64,000 nt of DNA from Halorarum salinum (GCF_013402875.1 NZ_CP058579.1:868001-932000); one strand, 5' to 3'. Shown: positions 43,488-51,751, counted from the stretch's first letter. A program made the numbers and translations. Notes: a model not told the origin generated them from the sequence alone.

Positions 43488-44948
43488 ATGGCGACCGCAG
43501 ACGCGAACCCGGCCCCCGACGGCTTCCCGGTCCCCGCGCTCCGCGACCGCGCCGAGGCCTGCGCCGCACGCCTCCGCGCCGCAGACCGGGTGCTGCTCTG
43601 CTCCCACATCGACGCCGACGGGCTCACCAGCGCCGCGGTCGCCGCCAGCGGGCTCGAACGCGCGGGCATCCCCTTCGAGACGCTGTTCTCGAAGCAGCTC
43701 GACGCCGAGGAGGTGGCGAGCATCGCCGCGACCGACTACGACACCGTCCTGTTCACGGACTTCGGCAGCGGCCAGCTCGACGTCATCGCGGACCACGAGT
43801 CCGCGGGCGAGTTCACGCCGGTCGTCGCGGACCACCACCAGCCCGCCGACGCGAGCACCGAGTACCACCTCAACCCGCTGCTGGAGGGGATCGACGGCGC
43901 CTCGGAACTCTCCGGCGCGGGCGCCGCCTACGTGCTCGCGCGGGCGCTCGAACCCGTCGGCTCGGACGACTCCGCGACCCCCGACAACCGCGACCTCGCC
44001 GCGCTCGCGGTCGTCGGCGCGGTCGGCGACATGCAGGACTCCGAGGGCGGGCTCCGCGGCGCGAACGAGGGGATCGTCGCCGACGGCGTCGCCGCGGGCG
44101 TGCTCGCCGAGGAGACGGACCTCGCGCTGTACGGCAGACAGACCCGGCCGCTCCCCAAGTTGCTCGAGTACGCGAGCGAGGCGCGCATCCCCGGCATCTC
44201 CAACGACGAGGCCGGCGCGATCGAGTTCCTCTCCGGGCTGGACGTCGAGATGAAGGCCGACGGCGACTGGCGCCGCTGGGTCGACCTGACCGGCGAGGAG
44301 CGGCGGGCCGTCGTCTCCGCGCTCATCCGTCGCGCGGTCGCCTCCGGCGTCCCGGCCGAGCGCGTCGACTCGCTCGTCGGCACGACCTACGTGCTCGCGG
44401 ACGAGGAGCCGGGGACCGAACTCCGCGACGTGAGCGAGTTCTCCACGCTGCTCAACGCGACCGCCCGGTACGAGCGCGCCGACGTCGGCCTCGCGGTCTG
44501 TCTCGGCGACCGCGACGCGGCGCTCGACCGCGCGCGGGCGCTCCTGCGGAACCACCGGCGAAACCTCTCGGAGGGGCTCCAGTGGGTCACGAACGAGGGG
44601 GTGGAGCGGGAGGAGCACCTCCAGTGGTTCGACGCGGGCACGCGCATCCGGGAGACCATCGTCGGCATCGTCGCCGGAATGGCCGTCGGCGCCGACGGCG
44701 TCTCCCGGGGCCGCCCCATCGTCGCCTTCGCCGAGAAGGACGACGAGGAGGTGAAAGTGTCCGCGCGCGGGAGCGGTCACCTCGTCCGCGAGGGGCTGGA
44801 CCTCTCGGCGGTGATGCGCGAGGCGTCACGGGCGGTCGGCGGCGACGGCGGCGGCCACGACGTCGCGGCCGGCGCGACCATCCCGCGGGGGGAACGGGCG
44901 GCGTTCCTCGACGAGGCGGACCGGCTGGTCGGGGAGCAACTGGGATGA
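43488..44948 (+). CDS. DHH-family phosphoesterase, RecJ-like
   Basis: The 486-residue protein has the DHH motifs CSHIDADGLTSAAV (Asp42, Asp44), LFTDFGSG (Asp91) and VVADHHQP (Asp115-His116-His117), plus a C-terminal DHHA1 domain with the GGDGGGHDVAAGA motif near residue 450. This is the archaeal RecJ/GAN-type single-strand nuclease family. Haloarchaea have several paralogs in replication and repair, and this could instead be a nanoRNase. A gtttaaac box lies about 31 nt before the ATG. Copy 6 of the repeat family precedes it. Confidence 0.87.
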   Translation: MATADANPAPDGFPVPALRDRAEACAARLRAADRVLLCSHIDADGLTSAAVAASGLERAGIPFETLFSKQLDAEEVASIAATDYDTVLFTDFGSGQLDVIADHESAGEFTPVVADHHQPADASTEYHLNPLLEGIDGASELSGAGAAYVLARALEPVGSDDSATPDNRDLAALAVVGAVGDMQDSEGGLRGANEGIVADGVAAGVLAEETDLALYGRQTRPLPKLLEYASEARIPGISNDEAGAIEFLSGLDVEMKADGDWRRWVDLTGEERRAVVSALIRRAVASGVPAERVDSLVGTTYVLADEEPGTELRDVSEFSTLLNATARYERADVGLAVCLGDRDAALDRARALLRNHRRNLSEGLQWVTNEGVEREEHLQWFDAGTRIRETIVGIVAGMAVGADGVSRGRPIVAFAEKDDEEVKVSARGSGHLVREGLDLSAVMREASRAVGGDGGGHDVAAGATIPRGERAAFLDEADRLVGEQLG

Positions 44949-44979
44949 GAACCGGCGTCGCCCGGGAACGCGCTACCGT

Positions 44980-45561
44980 TCAGACCGATTCGGAGGCCGA
45001 GGACGACGAGCCGATGTCGCGGAACAGCATCCGGTAGTCGTCCGGGGAGAACGCCGTGGCGAGGTCGTCGAGGTCGCCCTGGAGCGATTCGATGCGTGAG
45101 AGGAGTTCCTCGTACTCCTCGCTCGATCGGAGTTCGGCGGGCGTCCGCTCGGTTTCGAGCACCGCCCGCTTCGTGACGAGGGCCGCGGTCCGGCGGAGCT
45201 TCGCGTCGTAGCTCGACCGCGTGCCGAGCCGTTCGACCGCCGCGAGGATGTCGTCCCGGGTCGCCGGCTTCACGAGGTAGAGGTCGAACCCCATCTCGAC
45301 GATGTCCACGTCCGGCTCGACGGCGGTCACCATCGCGACCCGGCAGTCGAGCTCCCGCGAGCGCAGCTCCGCCAGCACCTCCGCGCCGGAGATGTCGGGA
45401 AGCCGTCGGTCGAGCAACACGGCGTCGGCGTCGTCGTCCGCGAGTCGGAGCGCCTCCTCCCCGGTGTTCGCCACCCGTACGTCGTAGAGTCCGTCCAGAT
45501 AACCGCGGTACAGCTCCGCGACCTCCGGCTCGTCCTCGACGATCAGCACGCTCCGGGTCAC
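44980..45561 (-). CDS. HalX-domain response regulator
   Basis: The 193-residue protein has a receiver domain (residues 4-115) with acidic pocket Asp10-Glu11, phosphoacceptor Asp51 (LLDRRLPDISG), Thr79 and Lys98, then a C-terminal HalX domain (KLRRTAALVTKRAVLETERT, SSEEYEELLSRIESLQ). It starts at GTG 45561. HalX is a haloarchaeal output domain of unknown contact. The gene is divergent from the KaiC-like gene beside the archaellum cluster, which suggests motility-related signalling, but no histidine kinase is adjacent. Confidence 0.9.
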   Translation of the reverse strand: MTRSVLIVEDEPEVAELYRGYLDGLYDVRVANTGEEALRLADDDADAVLLDRRLPDISGAEVLAELRSRELDCRVAMVTAVEPDVDIVEMGFDLYLVKPATRDDILAAVERLGTRSSYDAKLRRTAALVTKRAVLETERTPAELRSSEEYEELLSRIESLQGDLDDLATAFSPDDYRMLFRDIGSSSSASESV

Positions 45562-45719
45562 GAACGCCCACCCCCCGTACGCGCGCCCTCGCCGGTCATA
45601 CTCCCTCCCCGGATGTGTTCGCTCATAAAACTATCGCACGAGCGGTACGTTTTCGGGGGCGGAGCGCGGCGGACGGCGCAACCGTTTTCATTTATGAGGC
45701 CGGCGTGATATCCGGATAC

Positions 45720-46451
45720 ATGGTCGAGACGGTCAAGACGGGTGTCGAGGGGCTCGACTCCGTTCTCAACGGCGGACTGGTGGAGAACGCGACGGTACTC
45801 GTGAGCGGGAACCCGGGGACGGGGAAGTCGCTGTTCGGGATCCAGTACCTCTATAACGGGGTTCGCGAGTTCGACGAGCACGGCATCTACATCTCCTTCG
45901 AGGAGAACGCCGAGGACATCCGCCAAGCGGCGGAGTCCATCGGCTTCGACGAGTGGGGTGACCTGGTCGAGCGCGGCGACATCAAGGTGTACGACAAGAG
46001 CACCATGCTCCGGGAGGGCGATTTCAGCTCCGCCATCGACACGCTGCTGGAGGACTTCGCGAACGCGAGCTACGATCGGCTCGTGCTCGACTCGCTCACG
46101 ATGTTCTCGCTGTTCTTCGAGGACGAGAAGGAGAAGCGGACCTACCTCCTCAAGTTCTCCGACATCCTCAAGCAGAACGGGCTCACCTCGCTGCTCATCA
46201 ACGAGCAGGGCGCGGTGTTCCCGGAGACGGAGATCGGCCTGGAGAACTTCCTCACCGACGGCAACGTCTACTTCATCCAGACGCCGACCGACTCGGGCGT
46301 GAACCGCTACGTCTGGGTCGCGAAGATGCGGAAACAGGACATCGACACGGACATCTTCCCGATGGAGATCGCCGACGGCGGCATCAAGGTGTACGAACGC
46401 GCCGGCGGCTTCTCGATGATGGGCCGTGAGGGCCCCGAGGCCGGCTTCTAG
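45720..46451 (+). CDS. KaiC-like / RadA-superfamily ATPase
   Basis: The 243-residue protein has Walker A GNPGTGKS at residues 30-37, GIYISFEENAEDIRQAA, then Walker B in YDRLVLDSLTMF near 113-124, the single-domain KaiC/RAD55 plan. ArlH of the archaellum shares this fold, and this gene lies just upstream of the archaellins, so a regulatory role in motility is plausible. A tttatga box about 26 nt before the ATG supports the start at 45720. Confidence 0.88.
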   Translation: MVETVKTGVEGLDSVLNGGLVENATVLVSGNPGTGKSLFGIQYLYNGVREFDEHGIYISFEENAEDIRQAAESIGFDEWGDLVERGDIKVYDKSTMLREGDFSSAIDTLLEDFANASYDRLVLDSLTMFSLFFEDEKEKRTYLLKFSDILKQNGLTSLLINEQGAVFPETEIGLENFLTDGNVYFIQTPTDSGVNRYVWVAKMRKQDIDTDIFPMEIADGGIKVYERAGGFSMMGREGPEAGF

Positions 46452-46485
46452 GGTCGAACCTCGTCCCCCGTCTGCGCATCGACGG

Positions 46486-46827
46486 CTACCCGTCGGTCAT
46501 CGTCCGCCACACCTGGTCGAGCTTGTTCTTGACCTCGGAGCGCTCCTCGAGTTCCACCGTCAGCCCGTCCCGGAAGGTGACGTTCACGCCGTCGACGCTC
46601 CGCCGGTACACCTTGATGCGCCGGTGCTCGTCCGACAGCGGTCGGTCGTGTAGCTCCAGCAGGTCCGTCTCCTCCAGCTCGTTGATCCGGCGGTAGCAGG
46701 TGGCGATCGGCACCTCCAGCTGGTCCGAGAGCTCCTGTGCCGACTTCGGTTCGCCTGCCGCGTCGAGGATGTCGGGGTTGTACTTGTTCCCCAGCGCCTC
46801 GATGATCTCCTCGTCTTCCCCGGCCAT
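46486..46827 (-). CDS. Winged-helix protein next to archaellin genes (EarA-like candidate)
   Basis: The 113-residue protein has a winged helix-turn-helix at residues 4-70 (IIEALGNKYNPDILDAA, then KSAQELSDQLEVPIATCYRRINELEE). A beta wing follows, with RRIKVYRRSVDGVNVTF and an acidic helix at the end. Its position and fold match EarA, the euryarchaeal activator of archaellum genes, but sequence alone cannot separate it from other ArsR-like proteins. A gacataaac box lies about 25 nt upstream of its ATG, and it is divergent from the archaellin promoter. Confidence 0.75.
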   Translation of the reverse strand: MAGEDEEIIEALGNKYNPDILDAAGEPKSAQELSDQLEVPIATCYRRINELEETDLLELHDRPLSDEHRRIKVYRRSVDGVNVTFRDGLTVELEERSEVKNKLDQVWRTMTDG

Positions 46828-47029
46828 TCAGTATCGCGGTTGATTCTCTCCGACATAAACGTACCGCCACTGATGCGGCGACGCGACGGCGATAGTAGGG
46901 CGAGCTTACCGGGCGGTATCAGCGGTGAGACCCTCCCATGGGCTTCGTAGCTCCGGGTTACCCGACGTTCTCGATGGACGTCCCGGGAGGAACAGTTCAG
47001 TTATCCGCATTGAAAATCAGCGAGACAGG

Positions 47030-47037
47030 TTTAATAG
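47030..47037 (+). promoter_or_regulatory. TATA-like box of the archaellin operon
   Basis: The sequence tttaatag-like at 47030-47037 is the only strong AT-rich core upstream of the archaellins. The start codon lies 85 nt on, so the transcript should carry a leader of about 60 nt, unlike most other genes in this window. The 5' flank (ttcagttatccgcattgaaaatc) is AT-rich and could bind the winged-helix regulator. Confidence 0.55.
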
Positions 47038-47117
47038 TGGATTCCGATTCGCTGGGAGCAGAGCCCGAGCGATGACGCCGCAGGCCGAGCCGGGATCGAA
47101 GCCAAGGTAGACAACAC

Positions 47118-47708
47118 ATGTTCGAATTCATTACAGACGAGGAGGAGCGCGGGCAAGTGGGGATCGGGACGCTCATCGTGTTCATCGCGATGGTGCTCGT
47201 CGCGGCGATCGCGGCGGGAGTCCTGATCAACACGGCCGGGTTCCTGCAGTCGAGCGCACAGGAGACGGGCGAACAGTCGAGCAGCCAGGTGTCCGACCGG
47301 CTGCAAGAGGTCGTGACGACCGGGACGGTCGGTAATGAGGGCACGATCGAGAAGGTGAACGTCACGGTGTCACAGGCACCGGGTTCGGGTGAGGTCGACC
47401 TCTCGAATGCCACCATCAATTGGATCGGGCCGTCAGGGACGCATACCCTGACTCACGAAAACGCGGACGAGTCGGGCTGGCAGTTCAGTACGTCCATCGT
47501 GAAGAATACTGACGGGAACAACGTCGTCCTGAACGACCCGGACGACCGATTCAACATCGAGTTCGATCTAACGGCTACGAACGGACCGGGTGCCCTCGGT
47601 GAGGGCCAGACGGTGACGGTCAAGATCAACACGATGTCGGGCGCGACAACCACCATCCGGTTCACGGCCCCGCAATCGCTCGACGGGAAGGACGCGGTGG
47701 AACTGTAA
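47118..47708 (+). CDS. arlA1: Archaellin A (major filament subunit), first copy
   Basis: The 196-residue protein begins MFEFITDEEERGQVGIG, the class III signal peptide cleaved by the prepilin peptidase after Arg11-Gly12. A hydrophobic helix, GTLIVFIAMVLVAAIAAGVLINTA, forms the filament core. The mature beta domain is Thr/Asn/Gly rich with several N-x-S/T sites (VNVTV, LSNAT). The first 195 nt are identical to the second archaellin gene, which starts 2 bases after this stop. An 89-nt leader precedes it. Confidence 0.95.
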   Translation: MFEFITDEEERGQVGIGTLIVFIAMVLVAAIAAGVLINTAGFLQSSAQETGEQSSSQVSDRLQEVVTTGTVGNEGTIEKVNVTVSQAPGSGEVDLSNATINWIGPSGTHTLTHENADESGWQFSTSIVKNTDGNNVVLNDPDDRFNIEFDLTATNGPGALGEGQTVTVKINTMSGATTTIRFTAPQSLDGKDAVEL

Positions 47709-47710
47709 CC

Positions 47711-48310
47711 ATGTTCGAATTCATTACAGACGAGGAGGAGCGCGGGCAAGTGGGGATCGGGACGCTCATCGTGTTCATCGCGATGGTGCTCGTCGCGGCG
47801 ATCGCGGCGGGAGTCCTGATCAACACGGCCGGGTTCCTGCAGTCGAGCGCACAGGAGACGGGCGAACAGTCGAGCAGCCAGGTGTCCGACCGGCTGCAAG
47901 AGGTCGATACGACCGGTAACGTGTCGGGTTCGGTGGTCGACAAGGTGAACATCACCGTTACGCAGGCAGCCGGTGCGGGCGAGATCGATCTGCGTAACGT
48001 CACCGTCAACTGGGTCGGACCCGACGGGACGTACACGATCGTCCACGATTCGGTGGGGGATGGTGCGACGAGCGCTGACAGCAACTTCTCCGTCACCGAA
48101 CTCAAGGACGCGGACGACTCAAGCCCGGTCCTGAACGACCCGGACGACCGGCTCAAGATGACCTTCGACCTCGGGGACGGCAATAAGCCGGATGAACTCG
48201 GCGAAGGCGAAGAGGTGACCATTAAGGTCAACACGATGTCGGGCGCGACGACCACCATCCGGTTCACTGTCCCGCAGTCGCTCGATGGAAAGCAGGGCGT
48301 TGAGCTGTAG
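47711..48310 (+). CDS. arlA2: Archaellin A, second copy
   Basis: The 199-residue protein has the same class III signal and helix as the first copy, and a diverged outer domain with more Asn/Asp. Both end in SGATTTIRFT and PQSLDGK. The 2-base gap between the genes guarantees co-transcription. Both copies are complete, with no frameshift. Which one dominates the filament cannot be told from sequence. Confidence 0.95.
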   Translation: MFEFITDEEERGQVGIGTLIVFIAMVLVAAIAAGVLINTAGFLQSSAQETGEQSSSQVSDRLQEVDTTGNVSGSVVDKVNITVTQAAGAGEIDLRNVTVNWVGPDGTYTIVHDSVGDGATSADSNFSVTELKDADDSSPVLNDPDDRLKMTFDLGDGNKPDELGEGEEVTIKVNTMSGATTTIRFTVPQSLDGKQGVEL

Positions 48311-48336
48311 ACCGACTACAGGCGTCTGACTACACC

Positions 48337-48341
48337 TTTTT
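48337..48341 (+). terminator. Oligo-T terminator after the archaellin genes
   Basis: Five T residues follow a GC-rich stretch about 26 nt after the second archaellin stop (tacacctttttcatac). A T-run is the usual archaeal termination signal. It may only partly stop transcription, because the next gene starts 32 nt on. Confidence 0.4.
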
Positions 48342-48368
48342 CATACAACACACGGATACAACGAACAC

Positions 48369-49139
48369 ATGACCGACGACGTCGGCGACCCGGCGCTCGA
48401 CCCGGACGATCTCGACATCTCGAAGAGCGAGTACGTCCGCGAGCTGGGCGAGGACCGCTACGTCGTCTCCCCGGGCAGGGCCCCGCCCCGCGAGCCCCGC
48501 TCCGAACCGGCCGAGGAGCCTCGACCCGCGGACCGACCGACCGAGTCCTCCAGGTCCGACGCGTCCGCGGGAACGCCGGCCGCAGAATCCCCTCCACGTC
48601 CGGTCGACGACCGAGAGGACTCCACCGACACCACGACCAAGCCCGAACCCTCCCGAACCGGGGAGCCGACCGACGGCGAGGTCGACCCGTCCGACCCGCC
48701 GAAGCGGGACGCGACCCCTCGAACCGACGTGAAGCGCGGTGCACCCTCACGGCGGACCAGCAGGGACGACGCCTCGGCGGAGGTCGACGCGGCGGCGGTC
48801 GGCCGCTGGCTCGCCGAGTCGCTCGCGGACGCCGAGTTCGAGTACGGCTTCGACGCCACGCTCTCGATCGAGGACGAGGCGGTCCGCCACCGGATGGTGT
48901 CCAACGACGTGACGACGACGTTCGAGACGCTGGCGCTCTGGTTCTCACGCGCGGCGGCAGGCGAGGGGATGACGCCCGAGCGCGCGCTGGGCATCCTGCT
49001 CGCGGAGATGGACGCGGGCGTCACGCTCCCGGCCGTGGCGCTCCGTCGGGCGGTCGACCGCCACGGGCTGACCGCCGAGGACTCCATCGGCGATCTGCTC
49101 CGGGCGGCGGAGGAGGAGGACGGGCTGACGCTGGAGTGA
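48369..49139 (+). CDS. DUF7500-like archaellum-cluster protein
   Basis: The 256-residue protein has a conserved-looking N-terminal block (DDLDISKSEYVRELGEDRYVV), a long disordered Ser/Pro/Arg/Asp linker (residues 45-135) and a folded C-terminal domain with AAAVGRWLAESLADAEFEYGFDATL and LRRAVDRHGLTAEDSIGDLL. I recall this as a haloarchaeal protein found beside archaellum and chemotaxis genes. Its role is unknown; the two folded ends with a tether suggest a scaffold, but this is inference. Confidence 0.72.
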   Translation: MTDDVGDPALDPDDLDISKSEYVRELGEDRYVVSPGRAPPREPRSEPAEEPRPADRPTESSRSDASAGTPAAESPPRPVDDREDSTDTTTKPEPSRTGEPTDGEVDPSDPPKRDATPRTDVKRGAPSRRTSRDDASAEVDAAAVGRWLAESLADAEFEYGFDATLSIEDEAVRHRMVSNDVTTTFETLALWFSRAAAGEGMTPERALGILLAEMDAGVTLPAVALRRAVDRHGLTAEDSIGDLLRAAEEEDGLTLE

Positions 49140-49212
49140 TCTGTGGCCTGTCGAGTTCGTTTCGCGTTCGGACGCGAGCGGAGTGGAACGCGGGGGATTG
49201 CTGTGTAGCTGT

Positions 49213-49540
49213 GTCCGAAAGCCCCCTCGCGGTCCTCTCCCTAGGGTCCGCCCATTTGACGTGGAGCAGCGTTCGAAAGCCCCCGCGGCGGTGGACTCGG
49301 TGCGGCCGCTGTGCTCCTCGGCTCGCTCCCTGCGGTCGCTCGCCTGCGGTGCTTGGCGGTCCGCGCCTTCGTCCACCGCCGCGGCCCCTTTCAGTCCCGC
49401 CCGCCCGCACCGCGTCCTCACCCTCCCCAGCCTCCTGCGCTCCTCGCGTTCGCTCCCTCCGGTCGCTCACACTGCGGTGCTCGTCCCTCGCGCGTCGTTG
49501 GCCGCGCACGAGGCGCGGCCGCCACGCGCCGGCCGGCTGA
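49213..49540. repeat. Dispersed GC-rich intergenic repeat, copy 7 (composite)
   Basis: It holds two TCGAAAGCCCCC-type heads (49214-49225 and 49272-49288), CGCGGCCCCTTTCAGTCCCG (49380-49399), CCTCCCCAGCC (49422-49432), TGCTCGTCCCTCGCGCGTCG, and the 24-nt hairpin (49500-49523) shared exactly with copy 1. It fills most of the 485-base gap before cheY. Confidence 0.75.
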
Positions 49541-49593
49541 TTCCCTGCACGTGAACGCATCTCCGTTTTCATCCCTGATACGCGGGGGAGAGC

Positions 49594-49601
49594 GTTTATC
49601 T
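49594..49601 (+). promoter_or_regulatory. TATA-like box of cheY
   Basis: The sequence gtttatct is centred about 27 nt before the ATG at 49625, a textbook leaderless spacing. It is the only AT-rich run after the repeat element and probably drives cheY-cheC-cheD. Confidence 0.65.
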
Positions 49602-49624
49602 TGATTCCGGGGCCCGTTTCCGCT

Positions 49625-49987
49625 ATGTCGACCAGCGTGCTGATCGCCGACGACTCGGAGTTCATGCGGAACCTCCTCCGCGAGATCCTGGAGGGCGAGT
49701 TCGAGATCGTCGGCGAGGCGGAGAACGGGGTGGAGGCCGTGGACATGTACGGCGAGTACGGCCCGGACATCGTGATGATGGACATCGTGATGCCGATCCG
49801 GAACGGCATCGAGGCGACCGAGGAGATCACCGGCTCGGACCCGGGCGCCCGCGTCATCATGTGCACGAGCGTGGGCCAGGAGGAGAAGATGAAGGCGGCC
49901 GTGAAGGCTGGCGCCGAGGGGTACATCACGAAGCCGTTCCAGAAGCCGAACGTCCTCGAGGCCATCAACGACGTCGTCCCGGCGTAG
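49625..49987 (+). CDS. cheY: Chemotaxis response regulator CheY
   Basis: The 120-residue single-domain receiver has the full acidic pocket (Asp9-Asp10), phosphoacceptor Asp53 in MMDIVMPIRNG, Thr81 in CTSVGQ and Lys103 in ITKPF. Phosphorylated archaeal CheY acts through CheF on the archaellum motor. It is followed 2 bases later by cheC. CheA and CheF are not in the window, so phosphorylation must come from elsewhere in the genome. Confidence 0.93.
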   Translation: MSTSVLIADDSEFMRNLLREILEGEFEIVGEAENGVEAVDMYGEYGPDIVMMDIVMPIRNGIEATEEITGSDPGARVIMCTSVGQEEKMKAAVKAGAEGYITKPFQKPNVLEAINDVVPA

Positions 49988-49989
49988 GG

Positions 49990-51216
49990 ATGTACGTCGA
50001 CATCCAGTCGCTCGGCACCTTCAGCCGCCTCGCGAGCCAGGGCGCCGACCGGGCGGCCGACTCGCTCTCGCAGCTCACCGGCGCGAGCGTGTACGTCGAC
50101 GTGACCGACGTGACGCTGATGGCCGCGGGCGACCTCCGGGAGGCGTTTGCCGACCGGGAGTTCGTCGGCGTCGAGATCGGGCTGACGGGCGGCATCGCCG
50201 GCCAGACCGTCATGGCGTTCGAACGCGGGGCGGCGAACGAACTCGTCTCCCGGCTCATGCCCGGCGCCGGCGACGACCCCGAGTACGTCCGCAGCGGCGT
50301 CACCGAGGCGGGCAACATCCTCACGTCGGGGTTCATCGACGGCTGGGCCGACCACCTCGGGGTCGCCATCGACATGACGCCGCCGTCGTACGTCCGCGCG
50401 TCGGGGGTCGAGGTGCTCCCGGACGGCGCGTTCGACGACGACCGCTCGGGCGTGTTCCTCTTCGAGTCGCGCGTCTCCGCGATGGACTCGGAGCTGGATC
50501 TCACCATCTACATGCTCCCCGAGTACTCCGGGTTCACCGACCTGCTCGGCCACGAGGACGAACGGGCCGCGGCCGCGGGCGAGGCCGTTCCGGTGGACAA
50601 ACTGCCGGCGTTCAGCCGGATGACCAGGCGCGGCGCCGCCAGCGCGGCCGAGAAGGTGACGATGATGACCGGCACCGAGACCGCGGTCGACGTCTCCCGG
50701 ATCCGGTTCGTCCCCGTGGGCGACGTCCCCTCGGAGGTCGGCGACGAGACGCTCGCCGGCACGGTGTTCGAACTCCACGGCGAGCCGAGCGGCTACCTCG
50801 CGGTCCTCTTCGACGAGTCCTCGGCCGAGCGGGTCGCGGGCTCGATGATCCCCACCGAGACCGACGACGGCATCGGGGAGATGGAGCGCGGGGCGCTCCG
50901 CGAACTGGGCAACATCGTGACCTCCGGGTTCATCGACGGCTGGGCGAACGTGCTCGGGACGAGCATCGAGCACACCCCACCTCAGTTCGTCCACGACATG
51001 GGGTCGGCGGTGATGAGCCCGCTCGTGAGCGACCTCGGCCGGACCCAGGACCACGCGTTCATCATCGACTCCACCGTCCGGACCCCCGACGGCGACGTCC
51101 GGTGTGACATCTACGCCCTCCCGGATCAACGTGAACTCGCCGCGGCGCTCGACCGCATCGACCCGGCGGTCGCCGACGGCGGTCACGGGCCCGCGGGGTC
51201 CGATGACGTCCGCTGA
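49990..51216 (+). CDS. cheC: Double-domain CheC-type CheY phosphatase
   Basis: The 408-residue protein holds two CheC domains. The first has the motif Ser102-x3-Glu106-x2-Asn109-x22-Pro132 (VTEAGNILTSGFIDGWAD). The second has Gly301-x3-Glu305-x2-Asn308-x22-Pro331 (RELGNIVTSGFIDGWAN), with the usual Asp/Ser replaced by Gly. CheC dephosphorylates CheY and binds CheD. The ATG is 2 bases after cheY. Fusion of two domains is common in haloarchaea, and each may hold its own catalytic site. Confidence 0.9.
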   Translation: MYVDIQSLGTFSRLASQGADRAADSLSQLTGASVYVDVTDVTLMAAGDLREAFADREFVGVEIGLTGGIAGQTVMAFERGAANELVSRLMPGAGDDPEYVRSGVTEAGNILTSGFIDGWADHLGVAIDMTPPSYVRASGVEVLPDGAFDDDRSGVFLFESRVSAMDSELDLTIYMLPEYSGFTDLLGHEDERAAAAGEAVPVDKLPAFSRMTRRGAASAAEKVTMMTGTETAVDVSRIRFVPVGDVPSEVGDETLAGTVFELHGEPSGYLAVLFDESSAERVAGSMIPTETDDGIGEMERGALRELGNIVTSGFIDGWANVLGTSIEHTPPQFVHDMGSAVMSPLVSDLGRTQDHAFIIDSTVRTPDGDVRCDIYALPDQRELAAALDRIDPAVADGGHGPAGSDDVR

Positions 51217-51751
51217 CGTGGACTCCCCCTCGAACCGATCGGGGTGCGGATACGACGGCGGCTCCCCGAACGACGTCCCGCGACGGAAGGTCGGCCTCTC
51301 GGACGCGGCCGTCGCCACCGACGGAAGCGCGCTCGTCACCAGCGGGCTGGGCTCGTGTCTCGGCGTCGCGGTGCACCACCCGAGCGCCGGGGCGGGCGGG
51401 CTCCTCCACGCGATGCTGCCGGAGGCGAGCGACCATCCGGGCGTCGACCAGAAGTTCGTCGTCCAGGGCGTCGAGGCGCTGCTCGCGGCCCTCGCGGACG
51501 AGGGCGCCCCGCCGGACGGCCTCCGCGCCAAACTCGCGGGCGCCTCCGAGATGATCGAGTTCGACCGCGGGCCGTCCGCGCCGTCGGTCGGCCGCCGGAA
51601 CGTCGAGGCCGCAGAACGGGTGCTGGCGGCCAACGACGTCCCGGTCGTTGCCGCGGACACGGGCGGCCACCGGGGGAGGTCCCTCCGGTTCGACACCGCC
51701 GACGGTCGACTCCGCGTCGCGTACGCGGGCGGTGACACGCGAGTACTCTGA
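51203..51751 (+). CDS. cheD: Chemoreceptor glutamine deamidase CheD
   Basis: The 182-residue protein has the CheD triad region: TSGLGSCLGVAVHHP with catalytic Cys52, GGLLHAMLPEA with His69, then KLAGASEMIEF and SVGRRNVEAAERVLAANDVPVVAADTGGHRGR. CheD deamidates receptor glutamines and stimulates CheC. The ATG lies 14 nt inside the cheC stop, so the two are co-translated, as their interaction suggests. Receptors are not in the window. Confidence 0.92.
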   Translation: MTSADVDSPSNRSGCGYDGGSPNDVPRRKVGLSDAAVATDGSALVTSGLGSCLGVAVHHPSAGAGGLLHAMLPEASDHPGVDQKFVVQGVEALLAALADEGAPPDGLRAKLAGASEMIEFDRGPSAPSVGRRNVEAAERVLAANDVPVVAADTGGHRGRSLRFDTADGRLRVAYAGGDTRVL

